Of a stretch of 64,000 nt of DNA, positions 39,034 to 46,350 are shown piece after piece. The translations under genes were made by a program, and so were the position numbers. How positions within the stretch are numbered: the first letter of the stretch is position 1; the number at the start of each line of letters is the position of its first letter. This DNA comes from Paenibacillus sp. V4I3 (GTDB lineage: Bacteria > Bacillota > Bacilli > Paenibacillales > NBRC-103111), in the NCBI RefSeq assembly GCF_030817215.1, contig NZ_JAUSZA010000001.1, forward strand, positions 2,640,501 through 2,704,500, written 5' to 3'. Below the pieces are notes generated by a model. The model worked only from the letters and a program-made list of their open reading frames with translations, was not told where the DNA came from and searched no databases.

Positions 39034-39126
39034 GTGTACCGTTTTTTAGAGGTATGTATGGTATTTCAAAAGAAATATACACCTATAGGTGTAGTCCGCT
39101 CTAGGGAGAGTAGAAAACTACTCTAA
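39034..39126 (+). CDS. Short frame (30 codons) behind the riboswitch
   Basis: A GTG start lies eight bases after GGAGGTGG, the ribosome binding site at the aptamer's 3' edge. It would give a 30-residue basic peptide (MYRFLEVCMVFQ... ending RSRESRKLL). Two other starts (ATG 39054, 16 codons; ATG 39058, in the same frame) exist after AGAGGT. No homology is recognised, but it is the only frame the riboswitch could directly control before a minus-strand gene. The larger frame from 38866 runs through the RNA and is discounted. Confidence 0.45.
   Translation: MYRFLEVCMVFQKKYTPIGVVRSRESRKLL
39078..39124. repeat. Perfect palindrome and hairpin after the riboswitch
   Basis: TACACCTATAGGTGTA (39078-39093) is a perfect 16-bp palindrome. 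AGAGTAG-AAAA-CTACTCT (39107-39124) is a perfect 7-bp hairpin just before the end of the XRE gene. Neither is followed by a T-run, so they may be operators or RNA-processing or transcription-pausing structures. Confidence 0.6.
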
Positions 39127-39342
39127 CCTATTGCTATGCTCCCACTCGTAAAGGTCTTCGATATCACAGTTTAGAACCGCGGATATTGATTTGGCTATTT
39201 CCAATGACATAATCTTGCGGTTAAAAATGTAATGTGAGATCATTTGAGGTGAGAGGTTCACACGCTTAGCAAGCTCTGCTTGATTAATTCCTGCTTGCTT
39301 AATGCGTAGGCGCAATAGGCATTTCCCTGCACGGAAAGCCAT
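39118..39342 (-). CDS. Small XRE-family HTH regulator
   Basis: 74 residues; the helix-turn-helix core is INQAELAKRVNLSPQMISHYIFNRKIMSLEIAKSISAVLNCDIEDLYEWE. No sensor domain. GAGAGG precedes the ATG. It faces the 54-aa gene at 39486 across an inverted repeat, making a second switch-like pair beside the main repressor pair. Probably a phage regulator of the integrase region. Confidence 0.8.
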   Translation of the reverse strand: MAFRAGKCLLRLRIKQAGINQAELAKRVNLSPQMISHYIFNRKIMSLEIAKSISAVLNCDIEDLYEWEHSNRLE

Positions 39343-39432
39343 AGCCAGCCTCTCTTTTTGTATTCAATTTTAAATGGTAATAACTTCCTTGTACCAAACG
39401 CATGTTCTGTATTACAATACAAATACGAACAT

Positions 39433-39468
39433 TTGTTTTGAGGTTCAAAACAACACTAACATTATAAT
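39433..39468 (+). promoter_or_regulatory. Inverted-repeat operator and -10 box
   Basis: TTGTTTTGA and TCAAAACAA form a perfect 9-bp inverted repeat around GGT (39433-39453). A perfect TATAAT follows at 39463-39468, with TTGAGG 19 bp before it inside the repeat. It lies between the divergent genes at 39342 and 39486, so it is a likely repressor site. Confidence 0.6.
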
Positions 39469-39485
39469 GAGACGAGGATGACTGC

Positions 39486-39650
39486 ATGGATGATGAAACA
39501 GGTATATTAGAAATAGCGAATATCTTTGAAGAAATAAGCGATCTTCCATTAGAACTACAAGAAAAAATTAAGTTGTTTTATTCAAAGATCGACGCGCGGA
39601 AAAAATACCTTGAGCAATCGCCAGGAAATCCATCTTCTCCTCATTTGTAA
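39486..39650 (+). CDS. Small acidic hypothetical protein (54 aa)
   Basis: Starts MDDETGILEIANIFEEISDLP; mostly helical and charged, with a Pro/Ser end. GAGG lies eight bases before the ATG and a TATAAT 18 bases before that. The last 83 bases overlap the antisense repressor gene. Function unknown; size and site fit a phage modulator such as an anti-repressor or excisionase, but no motif shows this. Confidence 0.6.
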   Translation: MDDETGILEIANIFEEISDLPLELQEKIKLFYSKIDARKKYLEQSPGNPSSPHL

Positions 39651-39954
39651 GTTCCATATTTTTATAAGTAAGTTTAACCTTTTTAATATCTTCTGGTTTA
39701 TTCAAATCAATCATATTATGTAATTTTTTATATTCTTCTGAAAAATACATATTGGGGTCATCAGTCCTTCCTACTAAGAAATCGGTCGATACCTCAAAAT
39801 AATCAGCAATTTTTTTAAGTGTTTCTAAGTCAGGTTCACGAGCTCCATTTTCATAACCTGAATAAGTAGTCCTCGCTATGCCTAGTTTAAGAGCTAGGTT
39901 TTTTTGTGTTATCTTTTCTCTTTCCCTCAATTGTTCTATCCGCTTCGCGAACAA
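39568..39954 (-). CDS. XRE-family phage repressor (CI-like)
   Basis: 128 residues. The HTH is at residues 3-60 (RIEQLREREKITQKNLALKLGIARTTYSGYENGAREPDLETLKKIADYFEVSTDFLVGR), as in Xre and SinR-like repressors. The C-terminal half is short, without a LexA-type peptidase, so induction would not use RecA self-cleavage. It faces the Cro-like gene across the operator array. Its own -10 (TATAAT on the minus strand) is overlapped by operator O1. Confidence 0.85.
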   Translation of the reverse strand: MFAKRIEQLREREKITQKNLALKLGIARTTYSGYENGAREPDLETLKKIADYFEVSTDFLVGRTDDPNMYFSEEYKKLHNMIDLNKPEDIKKVKLTYKNMELTNEEKMDFLAIAQGIFSARRSLNKTT

Positions 39955-39977
39955 AATATCACCACCTTCATTAACTT

Positions 39978-40103
39978 ATTATAGCGACGCAAAACGAATC
40001 TTAACTGACATTACTCAAAACTCGTCATTATATTAAAATATGTGTTGACATGACTCAAAACGAGTCATATAATACAAATATAGTCAGTGACGCAAAATGA
40101 GTC
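39978..40103. promoter_or_regulatory. Lysogeny switch region with operators and divergent promoters
   Basis: Four 15-bp sites of the pattern GACKC-AAAAY-GAGTC: O1 39986-40000, O2 40012-40026 (weaker), O3 40052-40066 and O4 40089-40103; a fifth copy is at 40308-40322. O3 is a perfect ATGACTC-AAAAC-GAGTCAT palindrome that fills the 17-bp spacer of a near-consensus promoter, TTGACA (40045-40050) and TATAAT (40068-40073). O1 lies upstream of the minus-strand TATAAT (39983-39978) of the repressor, and O4 near the Cro-like gene's ribosome binding site. This is classical immunity-region architecture. Confidence 0.88.
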
Positions 40104-40117
40104 AGGAGGTGACGCAC

Positions 40118-40345
40118 ATGAGGACGTGGCTGACGCAACTACGAGAACTCAAAGGGTTTACACAGTTGGAAGTTGCTAATTTAATAGGAATTTCAAGGAG
40201 TCACTATTCTTCAATAGAGACAGGGCATCGCAATGCACCACCAAAAACAGCTAAAAAAATTGCTGATGTTCTCGGGTTTGAATGGACGCTTTTTTTTGAA
40301 GAAAAAGGACGCAAAACGAGTCATAAACAAACAAAATCAGCTTAA
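40118..40345 (+). CDS. Cro-like XRE regulator
   Basis: 75 residues with an HTH (LRELKGFTQLEVANLIGISRSHYSSIETGHRNAPPKTAKKIADVLG) and a Lys-rich end. First gene rightward of the switch promoter. ATG 40118 follows AGGAGG by eight bases; the in-frame ATG at 40097 lies before that site. The operator copy O5 is inside its 3' end (40308-40322). Confidence 0.85.
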   Translation: MRTWLTQLRELKGFTQLEVANLIGISRSHYSSIETGHRNAPPKTAKKIADVLGFEWTLFFEEKGRKTSHKQTKSA

Positions 40346-40357
40346 GGAGATGATCTA

Positions 40358-41203
40358 ATGAATCAACTATCTCAAATCTTTATGTATGAAGGTGCACAAG
40401 TGCGCACCGTAGTAATCGATGATCAACCTTGGTTTGTACTTAGAGACTTATGTGATGTTTTGGAAATCAGTCATGCTCCTGCTTTAAAACAAAGGCTTTC
40501 GGATGATGTAGTTTCAAACTACCCCATGCCTGACAGTTTAGGGCGCATGCAAGACACCACGATTGTTAACGAGGATGGAATGTATGACGTTATCCTCGAA
40601 AGTCGTAAGAAGGAAGCTAGGACATTTAGAAGATGGGTTACTGGTGATGTTCTTCCAACCATCCGTAAAACTGGATCATACAACACTCAACCTCAATATA
40701 TACTTCCAACCTTTGCAGAAGCTTTAGAAGGATATGCCGCTCAACTAAGAATATCCGAAGCGCTAGACGCTCAAAACAAACAATTAGCTTTAGAGTCTGC
40801 CGAGCAGAAACAAAAGCTTAAGGAACAAGAAGCGCCAGTAGCTATCTACAATCTTGCTATCTCAGCTAAAAACGCAATGTCCATGCAAGAAGTTGCTAAA
40901 GCACTTGGTACCGGGCGTAATCGCTTATACGACATCTTGCGAGAAGAAGGAATCATTATGAAAGGTTCGACAATGCCTTTCCAAAGATACTTAGATTCCG
41001 GTCATTTTAAGGTAACAGAGCGGCCGCGGACCAGTGGCGACACGATTGTAAATGATCCAGCCACACGGGTTTACGCTAAAGGATTTGATTATATTGCCAG
41101 GCTGCTACAAAAACGAGCTGCTCAAGAAGAACGAGCAAGGAAACTTGTTGAAGAAGCTGCTGAGCAATCACTTAAATACAATACGGAACCAATTCTTCAA
41201 TAG
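40358..41203 (+). CDS. Phage antirepressor (BRO-N plus KilAC domains)
   Basis: 281 residues. Residues 1-110 are the BRO N-terminal domain (VVIDDQPWFVLRDLCDVLEISHA, TIVNEDGMYDVILESRKKEARTFRRWVTGDVLPTIRKTGSY). The second part is a KilAC domain (NAMSMQEVAKALGTGRNRLYDILREEGIIMKGSTMPFQRYLDSGHFKV). Such proteins counter the repressor or act as DNA-binding regulators early in lytic growth. AAGGAG precedes the ATG, 13 bases after the Cro-like gene. Confidence 0.9.
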   Translation: MNQLSQIFMYEGAQVRTVVIDDQPWFVLRDLCDVLEISHAPALKQRLSDDVVSNYPMPDSLGRMQDTTIVNEDGMYDVILESRKKEARTFRRWVTGDVLPTIRKTGSYNTQPQYILPTFAEALEGYAAQLRISEALDAQNKQLALESAEQKQKLKEQEAPVAIYNLAISAKNAMSMQEVAKALGTGRNRLYDILREEGIIMKGSTMPFQRYLDSGHFKVTERPRTSGDTIVNDPATRVYAKGFDYIARLLQKRAAQEERARKLVEEAAEQSLKYNTEPILQ

Positions 41204-41303
41204 ATAGTCTCCTCAAGGTTGAGGACACCCACAACATCTGCAATAAAACAATAGGTTAGTCCCACTAAACCACAAGCATACACATAAAGCGGAGGTGATA
41301 CAG

Positions 41304-41450
41304 ATGCAGGAAATTCGGATTGGCAACACGATCATAAAGATTGATACCTCATATGTAGACACACGCACAGCAGAACAAGCCAAAGTTGATGAAGCAATGC
41401 TAACGGATGCAGTATGGGCGCTTTATGACGAACTGGAAGAGGCTGTCTAG
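41304..41450 (+). CDS. Small acidic phage protein (48 aa)
   Basis: Starts MQEIRIGNTIIKIDTSYVD; strong GGAGGTGAT before the ATG. No known motif. The 100 bases before it contain a CCTCAA-GG-TTGAGG hairpin (41212-41225). Confidence 0.6.
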   Translation: MQEIRIGNTIIKIDTSYVDTRTAEQAKVDEAMLTDAVWALYDELEEAV

Positions 41451-41560
41451 CCTTCTCCATGATGGACGAGCCTACCATGTAACGTATTCTACCATAACTA
41501 TCCAATAGTAATCACTAAAATTCACTATTGTTAACCTAAAGTTTACACAAAGGAGCCAGC

Positions 41561-41878
41561 ATGAACCTACAAATATGGGCTAAAACAGTGCAAGATACGC
41601 CATTCACCGACGAAGAGTTAGTTGCTGTCAGAAGATTCGTCACTGATGCACTTGAAAGACCACAATCGACAGAAGAAATAGTGAGGTTGAATTTAGAGTT
41701 GCGGCTCATCAACCACATCGGAATTACATCATCAGGAATTATGGTTGATGTCCTTCAGTTGAAGCAAGAAAACGAAAAGCTAAAGCAGCAAATCAGCGAA
41801 ATGGCTAAGTCATACTACAATCTGGCAATGGAGAATGAAGAGTTACAAAAACGGATTGAGATGGGGGTTATGACATGA
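41561..41878 (+). CDS. Coiled-coil phage early protein
   Basis: 105 residues; the C-terminal half is a predicted coiled coil (LQLKQENEKLKQQISEMAKSYYNLAMENEELQKRI). Function unknown. AGGAG before the ATG; stop overlaps the next gene as ATGA. The 110 bases upstream hold an inverted repeat CAATAGT/ACTATTG (41503-41530). Confidence 0.65.
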   Translation: MNLQIWAKTVQDTPFTDEELVAVRRFVTDALERPQSTEEIVRLNLELRLINHIGITSSGIMVDVLQLKQENEKLKQQISEMAKSYYNLAMENEELQKRIEMGVMT

Positions 41879-42042
41879 ACTGCTATTGCTGCTCAAGAAA
41901 GGCTACACACCGCATATACGACGATTTAAAGCCGGTATGCACCATTCATCGGGACGAAGCTTTAGAAGAAGAGAATCAGCCAATTTTGGTCATGAGGATA
42001 GAGGAGGTAGTGAAGCGTGGAGACGTTGCAAGGACCGCTTAA
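41875..42042 (+). CDS. Small zinc-finger-like protein (55 aa)
   Basis: Contains CYCC and CTIH pairs spaced 19 residues apart, a likely zinc site, then an acidic and basic tail. Starts in an ATGA overlap with the previous gene. Probable phage accessory protein. Confidence 0.6.
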   Translation: MNCYCCSRKATHRIYDDLKPVCTIHRDEALEEENQPILVMRIEEVVKRGDVARTA

Positions 42043-42736
42043 GGATGTACGCTTCGATATTTACGAACGAGTACAAATTGAAGAAGTAAGTGAGAATATC
42101 TTTGCACTTACCAAAACTGAACTTACTCCGCATATAAAGATGTTGATGCGTAAAGATGAAATCCAGTTAGTAGGTTATCTTCAACTGAAGCTGAGCTACA
42201 AGGATAGCGGTAGATTTCTTATGCAACATGAGTATCAACATAACATTCCAGTAGAAATCAAGATCCCTGCAAGCAGAGTTACGGACGCTTATTTGCTTGA
42301 TGCAGATATAGAGAATTTCAATGTTGAGGTAATGGGATCAAGGAACGTGAATGTAACAGGCGTTCTCATTGTATACGAGAAGGAGACAAAAACTATGTCG
42401 GACAAAGTGAAGTTGCCTAGAGAGGTAACGGAAGCAATTGACAAAATGAAGTACATGGGCGTTGTGTCGATCATGGCAAATATGGCCCATTGGAGTGAAG
42501 AAGACCCTACTACAGAAGAACTCTACACCATTCACGATTACTATCTTAAAAACCCTTACATGATTGCACAAGCCCTAGTTAACGGCTACGAGATAGAAGA
42601 GACACCAGAAGATAAGGTGAGGGAGTATTACAATCAACAAAATTCTATTTGTACAGATAGACAACATTCTCCTGCTAATGCAATCAGAAATGTACTTAAC
42701 TTTCTTGAAATAAAAATCGAGGGGGTAAACGCATGA
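42017..42736 (+). CDS. Two-part phage early protein of unknown function
   Basis: 239 residues from a GTG start behind GAGGAGG. The first 115 residues are beta-rich with no known motif. From residue 127 (MSDKVKLPREVTEAID) the chain resembles DUF1642-type phage proteins. An internal ATG at 42394 has AAGGAG nine bases before it, so the second half may also be made separately, or the gene may be a fusion of two early genes. Confidence 0.6.
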   Translation: METLQGPLKDVRFDIYERVQIEEVSENIFALTKTELTPHIKMLMRKDEIQLVGYLQLKLSYKDSGRFLMQHEYQHNIPVEIKIPASRVTDAYLLDADIENFNVEVMGSRNVNVTGVLIVYEKETKTMSDKVKLPREVTEAIDKMKYMGVVSIMANMAHWSEEDPTTEELYTIHDYYLKNPYMIAQALVNGYEIEETPEDKVREYYNQQNSICTDRQHSPANAIRNVLNFLEIKIEGVNA

Positions 42737-42948
42737 CCAAACAACAAATGCTGGATTACCTTCGCGACCAATCATTCTGGATCAACCAGTTAGCGCAAGA
42801 AATCGAAGATGGCGAGGAGATCACATGTGCATGGGCCGTGGATCTGGATTTACCGGAGTATCAAACTGAAGTGGTCACGATCCACGAGCAATTGAAGTTG
42901 AACGCTGAGTTACATACTGCAGTAGAGGAGAGGAGAATCGGAGCATGA
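42733..42948 (+). CDS. Small acidic phage protein (71 aa)
   Basis: Starts MTKQQMLDYLRDQSFWINQLAQEIEDGEEI; soluble, acidic, no recognised motif. ATGA overlap with the previous gene and with the next, so it is part of the coupled early operon. Confidence 0.6.
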   Translation: MTKQQMLDYLRDQSFWINQLAQEIEDGEEITCAWAVDLDLPEYQTEVVTIHEQLKLNAELHTAVEERRIGA

Positions 42949-43115
42949 GCATATATGACCCACAATTCCTCAAGCATTACTTTCGTTCTGAACCAGATGA
43001 AGAGTTGAACATGAAGTTGATATTCACCACAAGTAAGTCAGAAGGCGAAATGTTGAAGCTGGAGATTGAAAGGAGAGCAAAAGAGAATGCCAAACTTAGT
43101 GAGCGAGTGTTGTAA
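42945..43115 (+). CDS. Small charged phage protein (56 aa)
   Basis: Starts MSIYDPQFLKHYF and ends with a helical, charged stretch. ATGA overlap with the previous gene; overlaps the next gene's start by 29 bases. No known motif. Confidence 0.55.
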   Translation: MSIYDPQFLKHYFRSEPDEELNMKLIFTTSKSEGEMLKLEIERRAKENAKLSERVL

Positions 43116-43293
43116 CCGGACAGCGGTTGACGGTATCGATCGAGAGTTTCCTCTTGGCGGCCAAATGTGGTCGATCGCCTACAAAATCAAAGTGTGTGAG
43201 TGCTGCGGAAAGCCTTGTGATGAAGTTGAAGAGTGTGAGGTTTGCGGTGTAGTCGGATGCGTAGGAGCGTGTGAGCATGATCAAGCCAGTTAG
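43087..43293 (+). CDS. Small cysteine-rich zinc-ribbon protein (68 aa)
   Basis: Contains ECC, CECCGKPC, CEVCGVVGC and a final CEH, a pattern for two zinc sites. Start ATG 43087 behind AAGGAGAG; the longer frame from 43066 begins before that site. Function unknown, probably nucleic-acid or protein binding. Confidence 0.6.
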   Translation: MPNLVSECCNRTAVDGIDREFPLGGQMWSIAYKIKVCECCGKPCDEVEECEVCGVVGCVGACEHDQAS

Positions 43294-43435
43294 TTATTAT
43301 GATCTCGCTAAGGAAGCAAAGGAACGCGGAGACGCAAGAGCCTTTTGGAGAGCAGTTAAGCAACATGCACGAGTGATGAAAAAGAAAAAAGCCGCTGCGC
43401 TAACAGTGGCTCCAGAAAACCAACGACTAGGTTAA
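43277..43435 (+). CDS. Small basic phage protein (52 aa)
   Basis: Starts MIKPVSYYDLAKEAKERGD and has a Lys-rich middle. ATG 43277 overlaps the end of the previous gene. No known motif. Confidence 0.55.
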   Translation: MIKPVSYYDLAKEAKERGDARAFWRAVKQHARVMKKKKAAALTVAPENQRLG

Positions 43436-43477
43436 GTTTCTACTCTAATCATACCACAATCCAAGGAGTTGTTATAG

Positions 43478-44350
43478 ATGCAAGCATTGCGGCTTATATC
43501 CACTAAAGAACTTACCCATGACGACTGGTTGGACCATCGACGTACAGGGCTTGGCGGCTCAGACATTGCAGCTATCTGCGGAATGAGCCGCTACAAGTCA
43601 GCAATGGAAGTTTACTTGGACAAGCTTGGCGAGATTCCACCTCTTGAAGATAACCCGAAAATGAAAGCAGGACGCATGCTTGAACCGGTTATCGCTGAAT
43701 GGTTCGCGGAAGAAACGGGAATGAGAGTACAGCGTCAAAACTCCATTTTCCAACATAAGCAATATCCGCACATGTTGGCTAACATCGATAGATGGCTTCC
43801 AGGACTAAATGCAGGGCTTGAGATCAAGAACACAGGCGAATATTCCAAGCACGATTGGAGCGGCACACAGGCACCAACGGAATACATTCTACAGTGTAAT
43901 CATTATATGGCTGTCACCGGAGCTGACAAATGGTTCATATGCGTTCTGATCGGCGGTTGGGATCTTCAATGGAAAGTTATCGAACGGGACGAAGCACTCA
44001 TTAATAACCTCATAACGATTGAAAATGACTTCTGGCATAATCACATACTCGCAAAAGTTCCTCCGGCTTTCTCTCATCAAGATACCGACTATCTGAAAGA
44101 AAGATATAAAGAGTCCTACGCTGATTCTACGTTTGATTTACCTGAAGAAGCCTATCCCATCATGGAAACACTTATCGAGGCTAGAAATGCTAAGGAAGTG
44201 GCCAAGCTCGCTGAAGAAACCGCAAAGAACCAGATCAAAGGGATCATGCAGCATAAAGAATTAGCTTATTGGCAAGGCGATTTGAGGTTTACTTGGAAGT
44301 CCAATAAAAAAGGAATCCGCTCATTCAGAGTGGTTGGGGGAGAAGAATAA
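43478..44350 (+). CDS. YqaJ-type phage exonuclease (lambda Exo-like)
   Basis: Restriction-endonuclease-fold exonuclease that resects DNA ends for recombination. The 290 residues show RTGLGGSDIAAICGMSRYKSAMEVYLDK, MKAGRMLEPVIAEWFAEETG, the catalytic LEIKNTG (E-x-K) and YILQCNHYMAVTG. Pairs with RecT 600 bases downstream as a two-component recombinase. AAGGAG before the ATG. Confidence 0.9.
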   Translation: MQALRLISTKELTHDDWLDHRRTGLGGSDIAAICGMSRYKSAMEVYLDKLGEIPPLEDNPKMKAGRMLEPVIAEWFAEETGMRVQRQNSIFQHKQYPHMLANIDRWLPGLNAGLEIKNTGEYSKHDWSGTQAPTEYILQCNHYMAVTGADKWFICVLIGGWDLQWKVIERDEALINNLITIENDFWHNHILAKVPPAFSHQDTDYLKERYKESYADSTFDLPEEAYPIMETLIEARNAKEVAKLAEETAKNQIKGIMQHKELAYWQGDLRFTWKSNKKGIRSFRVVGGEE

Positions 44351-44967
44351 TGCAGGGATTAAACTTTACTATTTTTGATTTTGAAACTACTGGACTGGAT
44401 CCAGAAAAAGATAGAGTCATAGAAATGGCAGCAGTTCGGGTATGTGATGGACATATTGTCAGCGAGTTCAGCACTTTAGTAAAGAACGGTCCTGTTATTC
44501 CTAAGATCACGGAGATCACCGGAATTACAAACGAAGAATTGGAGCATGGGATGCCAGAAAGAACGGCGTTTCAAATCCTTAACCGCTACCTAGGAGACAG
44601 CATCCTAGTTGCTCATAACGCAGCATTCGACCTTGCCTTTCTCCATCATTCATTAATGCGAAACGCTGACCGGACATTCGATAACTCTTTCTACGACACA
44701 CTCACTATAAGCCGTGACAGACATTATTACCCTCATAAACTTACTGATATGTGTGATCGTTACGGAATCAAGCTAGAAGGCGCTCACAGAGCTTTGAATG
44801 ATGTATACGGATGTTGGGATCTACTTAAGAAAATGCATGAAGAAGAACCCGTTGATAAATGGATGAACAAGCTTGGTTACATGTCAAAGTATGGCGCTCC
44901 AAAATGGACACCTGAGTATGCAGTAATCTTCCCGACTGAAAATAAATATGAGCCACGGAGCGTGTAA
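44350..44967 (+). CDS. DnaQ-like 3'-5' exonuclease (DEDDh)
   Basis: 205 residues with DFETTGLDPEKDRVIEMAAVRV, VAHNAAFDLAFLHH and HRALNDVYGCWDLL, the three exonuclease motifs of the DEDDh class. Overlaps the YqaJ stop by one base (TAATG). Its place between the exonuclease and RecT suggests it trims 3' ends for recombination or aids replication fidelity. Confidence 0.88.
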   Translation: MQGLNFTIFDFETTGLDPEKDRVIEMAAVRVCDGHIVSEFSTLVKNGPVIPKITEITGITNEELEHGMPERTAFQILNRYLGDSILVAHNAAFDLAFLHHSLMRNADRTFDNSFYDTLTISRDRHYYPHKLTDMCDRYGIKLEGAHRALNDVYGCWDLLKKMHEEEPVDKWMNKLGYMSKYGAPKWTPEYAVIFPTENKYEPRSV

Positions 44968-44969
44968 CG

Positions 44970-45818
44970 ATGACAACACAAATCGATCAATCAAGCATTT
45001 CAAATAAATTATCCAACAAAGCAAATGAAGCCACGGGTCAAGGAAAAACGATAGCTCAGCTATTCGATGATATGAAGCCAGCTATTGCTCAAGCAATCCC
45101 CAAACATATGACGCCTGATCGGTTGCTCAGAATCGCTACTACGGCAATTAAGACCACTCCTAAGCTAAAGGCATGCACCGCTGAATCTCTTCTTGCTTCG
45201 GTCATGCAGTGCGCTCAGTTAGGACTCGAGCCGGGCGTTCTCGGTCATGCCTACCTGATCCCTTATAACAACAAGAAAAAAGATGCAAATGGTAAAGAAT
45301 ATTGGGTGCAAGAAGCTCAGTTCCAAATTGGCTACAAAGGGTTACTCGACCTTGTGAGACGTACTGGCGAGATCATGAGTATCTCAGCGCATGCGGTCCA
45401 TAAGAATGACAAATTCGAGGTTGAGTACGGGATCAATGAAAAGCTAAGCCACATACCTGATTTTGAGGGTGATCGGGGTGAGGTAACTAAATATTACGCT
45501 TATGCCAAGTTCAAAGATGGCGGCTATTCATTCCTGGTCATGGGTAAGAAGGACATTGAGCGGCATAGGGATATGTACTCTAAAACAGCAAAATTCGGTC
45601 CATGGGTTGATCAATTCGACGAAATGGCTAAGAAGACGGTTATCAAAGCACTCGTAAAATACATGCCTATCTCTATAGAGCTTCAAAGCAAAGTGGCCAT
45701 GGACGAAACCATTAAAACAGAGATCGCTCCAGACATGGGAGAAATCATTGACATCACCGATCACACTAGCGGATATCCGGAGGATTTACAGTCTGAATTA
45801 GACAATGCAATTATATGA
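44970..45818 (+). CDS. recT: RecT single-strand annealing protein
   Basis: 282 residues of the RecT family: ASVMQCAQLGLEPGVLGHAYLIPYNNK, EAQFQIGYKGLLDLVRRTGEI and KDIERHRDMYSK are characteristic. Anneals complementary single strands made by the YqaJ exonuclease. Two bases after the DnaQ-like gene, ATGA overlap with the HNH gene. Confidence 0.95.
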   Translation: MTTQIDQSSISNKLSNKANEATGQGKTIAQLFDDMKPAIAQAIPKHMTPDRLLRIATTAIKTTPKLKACTAESLLASVMQCAQLGLEPGVLGHAYLIPYNNKKKDANGKEYWVQEAQFQIGYKGLLDLVRRTGEIMSISAHAVHKNDKFEVEYGINEKLSHIPDFEGDRGEVTKYYAYAKFKDGGYSFLVMGKKDIERHRDMYSKTAKFGPWVDQFDEMAKKTVIKALVKYMPISIELQSKVAMDETIKTEIAPDMGEIIDITDHTSGYPEDLQSELDNAII

Positions 45819-46126
45819 TCACTTTTACACTCAATTCCTGTCCTAAGCCACAGCACAAACGTAACAAACCAACAGCCAAGCAGAGGGGCTCCATTAGCCC
45901 TTCTGTAAGGCTCCAGTTAGCCGCTAGATCAAACGGACGATGTGAGCGATGCGGACGAGGTGGAATCGCTCTACAAGCCGCACACACGGTCAGACGTTGG
46001 AAGATAGAATCGCGCACGACAGTGAATGAACTCTCTCACCTATGCATTGAGTGCCATACATGGGCTGATACAACGGGAACGGGTAGAGATTGGCTAGAGG
46101 CGTTCAGACTGAAACTATTGGAATAG
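45815..46126 (+). CDS. HNH endonuclease-like protein
   Basis: 103 residues: CERCG zinc knuckle, ALQAAHTVRR and LCIECHTWAD, a compact HNH motif. The basic Pro-rich start suggests DNA binding. Coupled to recT by ATGA. Not next to terminase, so a recombination or replication role is more likely than packaging. Confidence 0.75.
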   Translation: MITFTLNSCPKPQHKRNKPTAKQRGSISPSVRLQLAARSNGRCERCGRGGIALQAAHTVRRWKIESRTTVNELSHLCIECHTWADTTGTGRDWLEAFRLKLLE

Positions 46127-46135
46127 GGTGAGTTC

Positions 46136-46321
46136 ATGCTGAAAATAAGGCAATACCTATGCAGACACGATTTCAAGATCATTGCAAAGCATGGCACATC
46201 TAGTCAAAACCTTTGGCAATGCCAAAAATGTAAAGTTTACTGCATTCAACATTGGGGACTTTTTGAGCATTATTTACACAAGACTCCTCATATAGGTGGT
46301 TGGGTTTACACAACAAAATGA
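46136..46321 (+). CDS. Small zinc-ribbon-like protein (61 aa)
   Basis: Contains LCRHDFKIIAKHG and WQCQKCKVYC, similar to short phage zinc-ribbon proteins (DUF1660-like). A weak GGGTGAG precedes the ATG. Confidence 0.6.
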   Translation: MLKIRQYLCRHDFKIIAKHGTSSQNLWQCQKCKVYCIQHWGLFEHYLHKTPHIGGWVYTTK

Positions 46322-46350
46322 ATATTGAGGATCTTAAGGAGTGAATACCT

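Noticed and set aside
38866..39126. 86-codon plus-strand frame across the riboswitch
   Set aside because: Its first two thirds are the conserved c-di-GMP aptamer, with no ribosome binding site at the start; only the last 30 codons after GGAGGTGG were kept as a possible gene.
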